Source: Paenibacillus sp. V4I7 (GTDB taxonomy: Bacteria; Bacillota; Bacilli; Paenibacillales; NBRC-103111). Taken from it: 64,000 nucleotides of DNA. How positions within the stretch are numbered: the stretch's first letter is position 1; the number at the start of each line of letters is the position of its first letter. The notes beneath the pieces were generated by a model that saw nothing but the letters and a program-made list of their open reading frames with translations, was not told the origin of the DNA and made no database searches. This document shows positions 36,101-44,006 of the stretch, in pieces. The stretch spans positions 1-64,000 of the forward strand of contig NZ_JAUSZD010000001.1 of NCBI RefSeq assembly GCF_030817275.1. Reading direction: 5' to 3'. The translations under genes and the position numbers were made by a program.

Positions 36101-36339
36101 ACAGGTGCTGTAATGCTAAAGTTATCAGTCGCCAGCGTCGGTGTAGCATCAAACATTTCACTTCCTACTGTATATCCCGAAGACGATGTATATTGAACGT
36201 CAACCGTAGACTGCGGTGGTGTCGTTGCTGCCTCGGCTGATGAGAACTTACTAATAACGGACAGCAGCGCCCCCAGAAATAACAGAATTGCAATAAATGT
36301 TAGTGAGATGTATGGAAATTTCTTTCTCAATTTCTTCAT
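33031..36339 (-). CDS. Giant surface adhesin copy 1, N-terminal part (before frameshift)
   Basis: 1,102 residues start at an ATG with an excellent GGAGGTG site. A signal peptide (about residues 9-38) is followed by the N-terminal domain shared with copy 2 (GYWAWYRYIKN, VMVYYYAFTVDLEG). A CARDB-type domain ends SGESNTSDN; PKD-like domains and the start of the aromatic-rich region come next. The frame becomes unnatural after RCPS near 33190, while the overlapping frame keeps the expected composition. The two parts together give about 2,300 residues, close to copy 2. No slippery heptamer is visible, so an indel is likelier than programmed frameshifting. Confidence 0.85.
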   Translation of the reverse strand: MKKLRKKFPYISLTFIAILLFLGALLSVISKFSSAEAATTPPQSTVDVQYTSSSGYTVGSEMFDATPTLATDNFSITAPVGYVIDNVTVTQVDGTTGTVSPELGSSSNWKGQSTWTGKAIVPGLPQTVSSIGNNSEQGYWAWYRYIKNDPRSPYWYADLNFSDGSSQKVKSKPSAYPSDPDTIDSDGTGLPAYPGFTSSSFGKSLQLVAARNKAYYLGSTYIHSTAVASSSVRAIDKSLDTAKPIDGPAGVDSGYTMPSTIPSFTVASGGDSDHYNIDAVVDFNQASYYSKQLNSPANGAAVMVYYYAFTVDLEGTTYRYRPKVNVTFAPAPTTADLGNLAVTSANSCFTPGTAETFNFSFQNYGTQDINSTITAHVRVDGSPLQDFTYGSGLRAGQKATGSFTYTFSAATTKSFTLIVDSLPGESNTSDNIQSFMFTAKSTCMSPETVTADFIVQKPSIPFGDKNGIQANNISVSGGSGCSIQEVAYTITQNGNSEVKKSTSAFSFDIGGFTPQPKWLSVGTVTVTLKVTSTCGGQATAGPKSFEVTKPVSCTPSNNAPQFKAGFVYHGASSMPYAVDTAFPGDWLDVQIIQDTISDPATPRDPDGDPYYFYWDWSGAAAKDSWLKKYVDDYDPWEYEERYSFPFSMRLTSAEDGTHSIDVYATDLCGNTSMSKASVTVMEPNPIPAITLPPKVVEGRPFSPDISGASSWSPMKRSITGYDWHNTKQAVYPSAGNYSIKLDVTDSAGLRSLSPANATLNVLPDLPPIADASLASKGLRGIAMNMHDSSFSPDGDTIVKHVNTITCDTNLNGVYTDDPVTTVTPDGSGNFTFTPTVLSSCKLKIYVEEDWGKSATKEFLFTVVNQQPTLAIDVKGDMPAPPVVEGVNYNMQELLTDTSRFKVDDAYSANRLAGMYYDPTEKALAAPARSYSLYSVPTNGTFSMATTGYDMYEYVWGTRGQTYVPMGERGSKDSWYRFATDGSFMCSSACWTPYGYYFSVFDARTNTARTMSSTDSTRIWEAHVNPVADMLWMRSYNHPRSCSSDYWRCPSMGTVTDRYSSFPTLPQETMCHIKQQVDLIREHIKLGNMPSGWYLITHLQRVG

Positions 36340-36437
36340 ATCTTCACCTCCTTTTGATTCCCAATCCCACTTGGATTGATCACTTACGTTGGCAAATGGT
36401 CAATCCAAGGAGGACTGATCCTCCCTAGTTGAGCTTG

Positions 36438-37646
36438 TTAATTTGTAAAAAGGGCACCAAAAATTACTTTCACTTCTGGCATGGATTCGCGGGTCGGTAC
36501 GTTCATATCAATAGTGAATCGACCACTCCTTGATTGCAGTCCACTTTTCGGGATAACGTAAGCCGGCAAATCAGAAGGAGTTTTTCGGTAAACCACTGCA
36601 AGTGAGTTTAGTGTCCCATCTTTTAACGCAGTCTGATCTGGTGAACTAAACCCATGAATGCTAATACGAGGTATTTTAGCCACGTACTTGTCCGTATCCT
36701 CATTTACTTCGTTATGCATATTAAAGAATAAAACATAACTATCGGGGTAGTCCTTAACGAACGGATCCTTTCCCGGCCCCTTATTTGCTAACCAACGTAA
36801 GGAATTGAAATCCCCCAAAAGTGAACGGTGGGGATCGTTCGGGTCCGCCAAATCGATAAGGATTAGGCTGTCGATCACTCCCTTATACTTTCCATCAGAA
36901 CTTGCAATAAAGAGATTAGTAGGATCCCATTTGGTTGTTTGATCACCGCCAAAAATGCTTGGTGCCATGGAGAAAATATTTGTTTTCTTTAGCGCAATTT
37001 CGGCATTGCTTGCAGCATACTTGTCAGTAGGGAGCTTTTCTCCCGCTTGTACCCTTAATATGCGTTCGATGATCGTTACGCTTTGTGCTCGAGTCGTGGT
37101 TTTCTCTGGTCCGAGTTCCCCGTTGATTAGGCCTTGAATCAGACCTTTCTTTACGGCGTTGTACATAACAGAAACATCATCCATCCTCAAGACTGGATTC
37201 TGCAACGTTTTATCGGTTGCACGCAAGGACAATTTTGACATATCAACGCGACTAATCTCTTGATTCATTTCATTAATATCAAAGTCTCCACTTTGATAAA
37301 TCCCTGCAGTTTTCGCTGCATTCACATAGGGCACATACCACATTCCACCATTTGTCGTCGCTGTTACAGGTAATTTCATGGCCGTTACGACCATTTTAAT
37401 GAATTCGCCCCGGCTTAAGTTAAAATCCGGTTTAAAGGAATGATCCTCATAGCCATCTACATATCCTTTGTTTACGGCACTCAAGATGGAATCCTTTGCC
37501 CAATGATCAGATATGTCTACGAGATCAACCTTTGCTTGCGTTGAGTTCGCAACTGCTATTTGATCGCCTCCGCTTGCCTTACAACCTGAAGCAGCCATCA
37601 CACTAAATGCAGCTCCAATGAGAAAAGCCTTTTTCCATATCATCAT
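36438..37646 (-). CDS. SLH-domain lipoprotein (copy 1)
   Basis: About 400 residues. A short signal segment ends in lipobox AASGC. Three SLH domains follow, with DHWAKDSILSAVNKGYVDGY, LSRGEFIKMVVTAMKL, ISRVDMSKLSL and TTTRAQSVTIIERIL. The C-terminal domain (KKTNIFSMAPSIFGG, DGKYKGVIDSLILIDL, DPHRSLLGD, DYPDSYVLFF) is the paralogue of that in the 27.9 kb protein. The lipobox is a difference: this copy could be held in both membrane and wall. The start is placed at 37646 (a weak GTGAG site lies upstream); 37664 and 37643 are alternatives. The giant adhesin 1 gene follows after about 100 bases. Confidence 0.85.
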   Translation of the reverse strand: MMIWKKAFLIGAAFSVMAASGCKASGGDQIAVANSTQAKVDLVDISDHWAKDSILSAVNKGYVDGYEDHSFKPDFNLSRGEFIKMVVTAMKLPVTATTNGGMWYVPYVNAAKTAGIYQSGDFDINEMNQEISRVDMSKLSLRATDKTLQNPVLRMDDVSVMYNAVKKGLIQGLINGELGPEKTTTRAQSVTIIERILRVQAGEKLPTDKYAASNAEIALKKTNIFSMAPSIFGGDQTTKWDPTNLFIASSDGKYKGVIDSLILIDLADPNDPHRSLLGDFNSLRWLANKGPGKDPFVKDYPDSYVLFFNMHNEVNEDTDKYVAKIPRISIHGFSSPDQTALKDGTLNSLAVVYRKTPSDLPAYVIPKSGLQSRSGRFTIDMNVPTRESMPEVKVIFGALFTN

Positions 37647-37699
37647 AATCAACTCACTTTTCATATGAATTTCAGCCCGCCTCTTCTCGCTAATTGCCA

Positions 37700-37806
37700 A
37701 AAGAAAAAACCCTATGAGGCGCGTCTTTGACAGACAGAAAAATTCTGTCATGGCATACGCTGCACCCATAGGGTCGCTTGCTTGCGGAAGGTAGTACTGA
37801 TCTACC
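37700..37806 (-). promoter_or_regulatory. Leader RNA with terminator (attenuator family, member 2)
   Basis: On the minus strand: GGTAGatcagtaCTACC, TTCCGCAAGCAAGCG, then the hairpin with outer stem ACCCTATGgG/CATAGGGT and inner ATGACAG/CTGTC stem, then a T run, all ahead of the SLH lipoprotein start. It is the closest relative of the 29.2 kb leader. The promoter region (TGTGATATCAT) overlaps the 3' end of the HD-GYP gene. Confidence 0.8.
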
Positions 37807-37868
37807 CTAAATGATATCACATGCAAATCCCATTTGGTACAACGATTTTGGACACGCTCTGCCATTTT

Positions 37869-38426
37869 TTATTCTGAACTTGCTTTTGAAACTGACAAAA
37901 CTGTATATCTTAGAGCCTCTACATATTGCAAGTAAAAGGCTCCTATTTTTCCGATTTCCATTTGTTCAAGTACAAACTCTTTTGGTAAGGATTCTTTATA
38001 GGATCGTTTCTCCGTCATGGCATCATATACGTCGCATACAGCCACGATCTTGGATAATGCATCTTCCGGAATAATCTGTTTTGGATAACCACATCCATCT
38101 TCTCTCTCATGATGGCCTTCTATGGCGGATATGATATTTTGCTCGTAGCCGTTATCTTTCAAAATCTGCACTCCAAATTCAACATGTTTCTGTATAAACT
38201 GGTACTCAGATTCCATCAACTTGCCTTTCTTGGAAAGAATATGATCAGGTATATTCATTTTTCCTACATCGTGAAGTAGACCTGACCGTAACGCAGAGAT
38301 GCTTTGATCATGATCCATTCCAATCATCTGTGCAACCTGGAAGCAGAGCTGTGAAACGCGAAGAGAATGGTAGTAAGTCTCTGCGTGATGTTTCCTTAGC
38401 CGTTCTAATATGAGATAGTCAGCCAT
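37869..38426 (-). CDS. HD-GYP domain protein (probable c-di-GMP phosphodiesterase)
   Basis: A 185-residue stand-alone HD-GYP domain. Signature blocks are HHAETYYHSLRVSQLC, GLLHDVGKMNIPDHIL (HD motif), HVEFGVQIL, EGHHEREDGCGYP (the GYP motif) and AVCDVYDAMTEKRSYK. HD-GYP proteins hydrolyse c-di-GMP. There is no sensor or receiver domain; the protein starts straight into the catalytic helices. It lies directly after the TadE-like genes and before the SLH/adhesin unit. This suggests that it couples c-di-GMP to pilus or adhesin production. Confidence 0.9.
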   Translation of the reverse strand: MADYLILERLRKHHAETYYHSLRVSQLCFQVAQMIGMDHDQSISALRSGLLHDVGKMNIPDHILSKKGKLMESEYQFIQKHVEFGVQILKDNGYEQNIISAIEGHHEREDGCGYPKQIIPEDALSKIVAVCDVYDAMTEKRSYKESLPKEFVLEQMEIGKIGAFYLQYVEALRYTVLSVSKASSE

Positions 38427-38484
38427 CCTTTCACCGCCCGATATCCAATTTTATTTTATCCGGGATGCTTTTAACACGATGTCG

Positions 38485-39060
38485 TTATCGGAACCGGACG
38501 TTTGCTACACTACTAATGACAATTGGCTCTTGTCTTCCAAAGCCAATTAAATTTTGACGAATTTCTACAATAGCCACAACCGATGGACCGTAGATTGTAA
38601 CATCTATGTTTCTGGTAACCTGCGCCGATGTTCCGCCATTTGCTATGATCGACCGATGAATGACAAATGGATAACTTGGATTCGTTACAAATTCAATCCA
38701 ATGAACAACCGGCGCCTGGCTTAAATAGCTCCCTGCGACAGGAATGTTCGTAGAATCGAGCCGCATATTAAGACGTAAGTATTTATAAAAACTGTTTGTA
38801 CCTGCCGTGGTGTTATAGACAAGAAGTCCCTTTGCTGCTTGTACTGGATCTATATCTAAAGATGCGGCGTGAGTTGCATGATCTATAAGGGGCTTAGTTT
38901 TGTCAGTGATAACCGTTTGGAGCATCCAGTTCACGATAACCACCCACATCCATACAATTGCTAATATAGCAAGAAGGGAAAACAATAAGATATGTACGCC
39001 ACCGCGCTGCTCGCGAAATAAAACTTGGTTTCGCCGGCGAAGTGCAGTCAGCCAATTCAA
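38485..39060 (-). CDS. TadE-like pilus assembly protein
   Basis: A 191-residue protein with one N-terminal membrane segment (about residues 24-48, after a basic start) and an extracellular beta-rich domain. Topology, size and location match TadE/TadF pseudopilins or DUF4320-like proteins of Tad loci. The start is TTG at 39060 behind GAGGAGGG. It is 16 bases downstream of a second TadE-like gene. Confidence 0.75.
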   Translation of the reverse strand: MNWLTALRRRNQVLFREQRGGVHILLFSLLAILAIVWMWVVIVNWMLQTVITDKTKPLIDHATHAASLDIDPVQAAKGLLVYNTTAGTNSFYKYLRLNMRLDSTNIPVAGSYLSQAPVVHWIEFVTNPSYPFVIHRSIIANGGTSAQVTRNIDVTIYGPSVVAIVEIRQNLIGFGRQEPIVISSVANVRFR

Positions 39061-39076
39061 CTTAATTCCCTCCTCA

Positions 39077-39547
39077 TCAATTGTATGCTTCGCTTCTACC
39101 GTAAAGGGTTATTACATAATAACCTTCGTTGGTAGAGCTACTCCCCGAACCTCGAATTGCAGCCAGCATTTTAGTCAAATTAGGAGCAGGGTATTTTAAG
39201 GTTAGTGTAATGGTAGGATCTGCGGCGTCCCTTAGAACTTTCGTCGATGTACTGCCTGTATAAGATGGGTAACTTGTTCCTCCAACTGTAACTGCCCCTA
39301 ACCCCAATGCATTTAGACGCGCATTTGTATTGGTTATGACTGATGGACTTACGTGTCCTACTACTTCGGCCTCTTTCAAAGCGTGGTTAGCAATCATATG
39401 CATATGATCGAGCCGCATTGCGTAAACAAAAAAGGGCACGATCGCAAAGCATAAAAATAAAAGGATGGGCATTACAAGCAAGGTCACAAGGAGACTCGCA
39501 ATGCCCCTTTCGTTAGTAAGAACTCGGATAAATCTGCTCTTTGTCAT
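39077..39547 (-). CDS. TadE-like pilus assembly protein
   Basis: About 156 residues: a short basic start, RGIASLLVTLLVMPILLFLC (membrane segment), then an extracellular domain ending EGYYVITLYGRSEAYN. Membrane topology and position match TadE-type minor pilins. The start at 39547 is preferred because the upstream 44 codons overlap the previous mini-gene in another frame. Confidence 0.7.
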   Translation of the reverse strand: MTKSRFIRVLTNERGIASLLVTLLVMPILLFLCFAIVPFFVYAMRLDHMHMIANHALKEAEVVGHVSPSVITNTNARLNALGLGAVTVGGTSYPSYTGSTSTKVLRDAADPTITLTLKYPAPNLTKMLAAIRGSGSSSTNEGYYVITLYGRSEAYN

Positions 39548-39572
39548 ACATCCATCACTTCTGTCCTGTTTT

Positions 39573-39728
39573 CTAATTGGTATTATAGTCAAAACCTCGG
39601 GCTTTATTGGTAATCTGACTATGGCCATTCTGGAGATCTTGTACGATGCCACCATTACCAAGGAAAATGAAAATCCCAATTCCGAAAATAAACGTGCACA
39701 ATAATAGAGTAATAATGAGTTTTGACAT
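39573..39728 (-). CDS. Small pilin-like membrane peptide
   Basis: A 51-residue peptide beginning MSKLIITLLLCTFIFGIG, with a hydrophobic N-terminus and polar C-terminus. It is the fifth member of a run of mini-genes between TadC and the TadE-like genes. It lacks the VGGTRVAP block of its neighbours, so it is a more distant member or a different minor subunit. Confidence 0.65.
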   Translation of the reverse strand: MSKLIITLLLCTFIFGIGIFIFLGNGGIVQDLQNGHSQITNKARGFDYNTN

Positions 39729-39731
39729 AGC

Positions 39732-39908
39732 TTAGGGGGCCGTGGCCGTCGCTACACCCGTGGTAGTATTCACGGTTGCTCCGGTAACGGACGTATTTAT
39801 ATTTCCTGATTTCGTTACTGCTGCAGGGGCAACCCTCGTCCCCCCAACATACAATCCAACTCCGGCTAGCAATGCACATACCAACAAAGTTACAACAAGC
39901 TTTGTCAA
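39732..39908 (-). CDS. Mini-pilin-like peptide, paralogue 3
   Basis: 58 residues, starting at TTG behind GGAGGGG. The sequence shares TKLVVTLLVCALLAGV-LYVGGTRVAPAAVTKSG with the next two genes and then diverges (NINTSVTGATVNTTTGVATA). It has a hydrophobic N-terminal helix and a short Thr/Ala-rich tail. Its position in a Tad operon makes it a Flp-type major pilin candidate. The usual Glu at +5 and a clear G/A-E cleavage site are missing. Confidence 0.75.
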   Translation of the reverse strand: MTKLVVTLLVCALLAGVGLYVGGTRVAPAAVTKSGNINTSVTGATVNTTTGVATATAP

Positions 39909-39971
39909 ATAAATCCCCTCCATTTAGTTATGAAAATTATTAGAAACATTAAGTACTAAGTCGGGGAACAA

Positions 39972-40148
39972 TTAAGGCGCTGTTCCTGTAAACGTTCCAG
40001 TTGTGGCGTTAACTGAAGAACCTGTGACAGCGGTATTAATACCACCAGATTTCGTTACTGCTGCAGGGGCAACCCTTGTCCCTCCAACATACAATGCGAC
40101 TCCGGCAAGCAGTGCACATACTAACAAAGTTACGACAAGTTTAGTCAT
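39972..40148 (-). CDS. Mini-pilin-like peptide, paralogue 2
   Basis: 58 residues, MTKLVVTLLVCALLAGVALY and so on, almost identical to its neighbours except in the Thr-rich tail (GINTAVTGSSVNATTGTFTG). GGAG precedes the ATG. It is part of a tandem gene duplication. Confidence 0.75.
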   Translation of the reverse strand: MTKLVVTLLVCALLAGVALYVGGTRVAPAAVTKSGGINTAVTGSSVNATTGTFTGTAP

Positions 40149-40246
40149 TGAAAACTCCTCCATTTAGATAAGAATAAATTCATATTAAAAATGCTTGGTA
40201 TTCGGATTATGTGGTAGAAATAATTTAAGCACGTTCTCAAGAACAA

Positions 40247-40423
40247 TCAAGGTGCTGTTCCTGTGAAAGTTCCAGTAGTTTCGTCTACTGAAGATCCTGT
40301 GACAGCAGTATTTATACCGCCGGATTTCGTTACTGCTGCAGGGGCAACCCTCGTCCCTCCAACATACAAAGCGACTCCTGCAAGCAATGCACAGACCAAA
40401 AGAGTAACCACGAGTTTAGTCAT
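40247..40423 (-). CDS. Mini-pilin-like peptide, paralogue 1
   Basis: 58 residues, MTKLVVTLLVCALLAGVALY, differing from paralogue 2 only in the tail (VDETTG for VNATTG). The start ATG is at 40423, behind TAGGAGGAA. Confidence 0.75.
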   Translation of the reverse strand: MTKLVVTLLVCALLAGVALYVGGTRVAPAAVTKSGGINTAVTGSSVDETTGTFTGTAP

Positions 40424-40479
40424 TAATAATTCCTCCTATGGAATTGTTTAATTTGCTTTGCGATTTGCCATTGGAAGGC

Positions 40480-40620
40480 TTAGTTAAACGCGTTCTGAAT
40501 ATTTGTACGCTGAGTAGTGCCGGCTGTTCCAGTAGCAGGTAAGATCTGTGAGCCGAACACATACATTGAAACACCCATAAGGAGTGCGCATACAAGCAAC
40601 GTAACAAGAAGCTTTGTCAT
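40480..40620 (-). CDS. Mini-pilin-like peptide, short variant
   Basis: 46 residues beginning MTKLLVTLLVCALLMGVSMY, then VFGSQILPATGTAGTTQ and a short tail. A very strong TTAGGAGGT site precedes the ATG at 40620. It is the first mini-gene after TadC and clearly related to the following three in its N-terminal helix. Confidence 0.75.
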   Translation of the reverse strand: MTKLLVTLLVCALLMGVSMYVFGSQILPATGTAGTTQRTNIQNAFN

Positions 40621-40634
40621 GATGAAAGGACCTC

Positions 40635-41564
40635 CTAAGGAGTTGTAAAACTCGTCATAATTTGAGTGCTAATGGAGGTAAGCCACGGATATAAAAATAA
40701 GACTACATCAATTCCAAAAGGAATCATGATATAAAAGCTAATAAATACTGGCGCGTTCTCAATGCGACGATTAACATCAGATTCCAGAGTAGCATCTATG
40801 TTTTCGGCCTCATTTTTCAGAACTTCGACAATCTCTTTAGCTTCCGTTTCGCTTAGCGATATTAGGGCATTCACGAGAGGATATACCTCCGAGATGCCAA
40901 CGGAATCTTTAAAGCGTTCAATAGCAGCCCTTTGATTGTTACCCCATGCAGCAGCCATTTCTTGAATGTGCGGCTTAAGCAGTTTTAGAGGTCTGCTTGC
41001 CATAAGGAAGGTTTCTCTTATGTCCGACTTTTCATTGACACAGAGTTGCAACCTTTGAGATAACTTAGCGATCTCAATTAGGTACTCTGTCTTTTTCCCA
41101 TTTGCTGAGACCATTACGAGTACAAATGGAAGCCAATATCCAAGTAATCCCGCAGCCAGTAGGAGAAGAAGTATGAAGAAATACGCTCCAAGATTTAGAT
41201 TTAGTAGTACGTTTATACTTCTCACTTGTGACATAAAGGCAAACAATGTAAATATGGTAGCCATACTCCAACGAACAAGCTGAAACCACGAATGCGTCAA
41301 AGTGTGTGGAAGACCTGCTAGTCTTGCTCTCTCATAGTAATTGCGGACCTTTAAGGGCATTTCCTCATCATCAGCTAATCTTTGATAAAACGACTGTGCT
41401 TCTTCTGTTTTTCTTAAGTCTTCGAGCAATCTTGCAAGACGGCTGTTACGGGTAAACCGAATATTAGATACAATCGGCAACCAGAAGAACAAGGCACCTG
41501 CTCCAAAACAGATTATTAAGATCCCCTTAAATCCGTAATTCCAGAAATAATACCAAAAATCCAA
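40635..41564 (-). CDS. tadC: TadC-like inner-membrane pilus assembly protein
   Basis: 309 residues with an N-terminal membrane segment, a cytoplasmic region (NSRLARLLEDLRKTEEAQSF), two central membrane segments, a second cytoplasmic T2SF-type domain (LRQLQLCVNEKSDIRETF-like helices) and a C-terminal segment. This matches TadC/T2SF platform proteins of Tad pili. Start TTG at 41564 behind a G-rich site. It follows TadB by 15 bases. Confidence 0.85.
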   Translation of the reverse strand: MDFWYYFWNYGFKGILIICFGAGALFFWLPIVSNIRFTRNSRLARLLEDLRKTEEAQSFYQRLADDEEMPLKVRNYYERARLAGLPHTLTHSWFQLVRWSMATIFTLFAFMSQVRSINVLLNLNLGAYFFILLLLLAAGLLGYWLPFVLVMVSANGKKTEYLIEIAKLSQRLQLCVNEKSDIRETFLMASRPLKLLKPHIQEMAAAWGNNQRAAIERFKDSVGISEVYPLVNALISLSETEAKEIVEVLKNEAENIDATLESDVNRRIENAPVFISFYIMIPFGIDVVLFLYPWLTSISTQIMTSFTTP

Positions 41565-41579
41565 GCGCTCCCCCCCTTG

Positions 41580-42569
41580 CTAGAATCGCTTACGTCCTGA
41601 TTTAAGTACCATGATCATGGATCCCATCAGAACGACTAACGTAAGGACCATAAGGAATTTACCGAATGGTTCCAAGAAATAGTGCTTAAAATTAGGCGGA
41701 TCAGCAATAACGTTAAAAAGGACGATACCAAACGCAGCAAGCACTAGGAACACTGTACCGATACGATATACCGTAATCATTGCGAGCCGATTCTCCTCAT
41801 TTTTCTTTGACGTCAGCATATCCTTCACTAACTTTTGAAGAGCCCCCGTTACATTAACACCTCGCGTAATCCCAATAAGGAGGATGTCTACTAGATCATC
41901 AGCCCAGTGGTTGTCTAAGCGCTCCGCAAATTCATAAAGGGCATCTTTAATTGGTTTAATGCGAAGGGAGAGCTCGAGTCTCTTCCATTCGGCACGAACA
42001 TCTGCGTGCATGGTAGGACCTGCTTTTGAAGCAAGTTCTGCCATCGTGATGCGAGGCCGATAATGACCGATCAAGTTTTGCACAAGTGCAATCATACGAA
42101 GTGCAATGCGATGCCTCTTGCGCTGTAATCGAAAGCGAATATAAAAATAAGGGAATGAAGCGAATAATATTCCTGTACATAAACTCAAGAACACTGGATT
42201 CGTTGAAGCTATCCGATCGGTACCGGTAGCGTAGGCCTGTTGCAGAAGATAAATCGCCCCGGTCGATCCAAATCCGCCAACCAACAAGCCCACAAGCATA
42301 ATCGAAAGTACAACTTCTACACTCGTCTTGATTTCTGCAATCTCCATTTCAACAGCGAAGCGATCGACGAGCGGTATCTTCCGAAAAGATATTTTTATTT
42401 CCTTTTCCGGATCGCCAAGACTCCTGAATCTTCTTCTTTTTTGAATAGCAGCGGCAATTTTTTGAAGAACCGGAATAGCAATCATTACCGTTCCAATAAT
42501 CCACAAAGAAATGAATAGTCCCTTTGCGAACCCAGATACAAGCATTGGAGAAAAAAGATTACTCATCAT
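41580..42569 (-). CDS. tadB: TadB-like inner-membrane pilus assembly protein
   Basis: 329 residues with N-terminal and central paired membrane segments and a T2SF domain (MIALVQNLIGHYRPRITMAELA, ELSLRIKPIKDALYEFAERL, VDILLIGITRGVNVTGALQKL). It is the partner of TadC in the platform. The start ATG is four bases after the CpaF stop, so translation is probably coupled. Confidence 0.85.
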   Translation of the reverse strand: MMSNLFSPMLVSGFAKGLFISLWIIGTVMIAIPVLQKIAAAIQKRRRFRSLGDPEKEIKISFRKIPLVDRFAVEMEIAEIKTSVEVVLSIMLVGLLVGGFGSTGAIYLLQQAYATGTDRIASTNPVFLSLCTGILFASFPYFYIRFRLQRKRHRIALRMIALVQNLIGHYRPRITMAELASKAGPTMHADVRAEWKRLELSLRIKPIKDALYEFAERLDNHWADDLVDILLIGITRGVNVTGALQKLVKDMLTSKKNEENRLAMITVYRIGTVFLVLAAFGIVLFNVIADPPNFKHYFLEPFGKFLMVLTLVVLMGSMIMVLKSGRKRF

Positions 42570-42572
42570 GTC

Positions 42573-44006
42573 CTACTCCCAGAATCCGAGCTCTTTAAAC
42601 TCGCTCGGATTCGCACCATTGGCAATCATATGGTCCATGAGGGGACGGCTAATTTTGTGCCCCGTTAGTTTCCACTCCCGGTTAAGGTAATCCCATTCGA
42701 TCAAAGGCCTGACCTGAACTTTCTCTTCATCATCCACTGAAAGTTCTGTGATCTCTGTAGCGATTCTGTAATTCTGACCATCTATCTTTACCAGTCGTAG
42801 GAATATAATAATATTGAAAGCTCGAGCAATCCGTTTTTTTGCATCCTCTGTATCATGAATACGACCGTCTTGCTTCATCATATCAATGACGTCACTGACA
42901 AATGATTCACGATACTTGGTATGCATTGTCGCCATGACGTCATGTCCACGTAGAGCTCCCTGTATGGCCTGATTAATTTCCGCCCCCCGCCCCTCGCCGA
43001 GCACAACCCAGTGCGGAGACATGACAAGTAAAGGTTTAAAAGCTTCCTCCATGGTGAGGCCAATATCATCAACTTTGCGTACACCTAGGATGCTTCGAAT
43101 TCCCTTCAACCTTCTTCTAAGGGCAATTTCAAAATCAGATTCCAAAGTCCTGATACGCTCCTGCTCAGGGATTTCCTGACAAAGACCAAACAAGAAAGTA
43201 GTCTTACCTGTATTTGTAGAACCCCCGATCAACATACAAGCGTGATAACGAACAAAAAGTTTTAGCAATTTTACCATCTTGGAATTGATCGTTCGGTACT
43301 CCACCGATGAGAGCATTTCAAGAGTGACATCACGAACAATAAAATTCCGAATATGTATGGCTGGCACATCCGAGTATGGCGCTCTTGACATAACAAGCCT
43401 CGACCCGTTCCATAAATACGACTGTACCCACGGAGCGTTTTCATTTATCGGCTTTTTCCCACATAGAGCAAGTCGATCTTGTAAGATAAGGACCTCTTCG
43501 GTGGAATTGAACTTTCGCTTGGTATAGGGGATCGTTTCCCCTTTCATAATGAGGAAAATATCCTTATCAATGACTTGAATTTCTTCGACACCTGGAAGAT
43601 CCTTTAAATCTTCAATAAGACTAGCTCCACATGTTTGAGCAAAAATACTTTCGGTTGCGTTCATTCCTTCTATTAAAGTATCAGGATCCATTTCAATCCG
43701 ATACTCCATAATGAGCGTATCGATAACTGCTTTCATCCGGTCTTTTGCACTGATCTCACCAAGGCCCGCCGCAAGGATGTCTCGATATAATTCTTGATCC
43801 TTCTGCTGCCGATCCATTAAATGCTTATGGACTATCTCTACAGCTTGAGATAAAGGAATGCGTCGTCCCTCTCCAAGATGAATGAGACGAAGGGATGAAC
43901 TCGCTTGTTCTTTTGCCTTCGCTTGTCGAATATCTTGCAGATGTTTATATGAATCGAAGGCAATACGCGGTTTCATTTTCATCACAGTTTCCGTCACAAT
44001 AGTCAC
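42573..44006 (-). CDS. cpaF: CpaF/TadA secretion ATPase
   Basis: About 475 residues, the motor of the Tad pilus. Walker A is CMLIGGSTNTGKTTFLFGL and the Walker B/Asp-box region is WVVLGEGRGAEINQAIQGAL. The His box GHDVMATMHTK is intact, so it should be active. The N-terminal domain is typical of CpaF. The GTG at 44006 overlaps the CpaE-like gene's stop; a GTG at 43997 is better spaced from AGGGGG. Confidence 0.92.
   Translation of the reverse strand: MTIVTETVMKMKPRIAFDSYKHLQDIRQAKAKEQASSSLRLIHLGEGRRIPLSQAVEIVHKHLMDRQQKDQELYRDILAAGLGEISAKDRMKAVIDTLIMEYRIEMDPDTLIEGMNATESIFAQTCGASLIEDLKDLPGVEEIQVIDKDIFLIMKGETIPYTKRKFNSTEEVLILQDRLALCGKKPINENAPWVQSYLWNGSRLVMSRAPYSDVPAIHIRNFIVRDVTLEMLSSVEYRTINSKMVKLLKLFVRYHACMLIGGSTNTGKTTFLFGLCQEIPEQERIRTLESDFEIALRRRLKGIRSILGVRKVDDIGLTMEEAFKPLLVMSPHWVVLGEGRGAEINQAIQGALRGHDVMATMHTKYRESFVSDVIDMMKQDGRIHDTEDAKKRIARAFNIIIFLRLVKIDGQNYRIATEITELSVDDEEKVQVRPLIEWDYLNREWKLTGHKISRPLMDHMIANGANPSEFKELGFWE

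Noticed and set aside
20534..36339. Numerous plus-strand reading frames of 60-120 codons inside the giant adhesin genes
   Set aside because: They lie antisense to long, domain-rich genes and lack ribosome binding sites.
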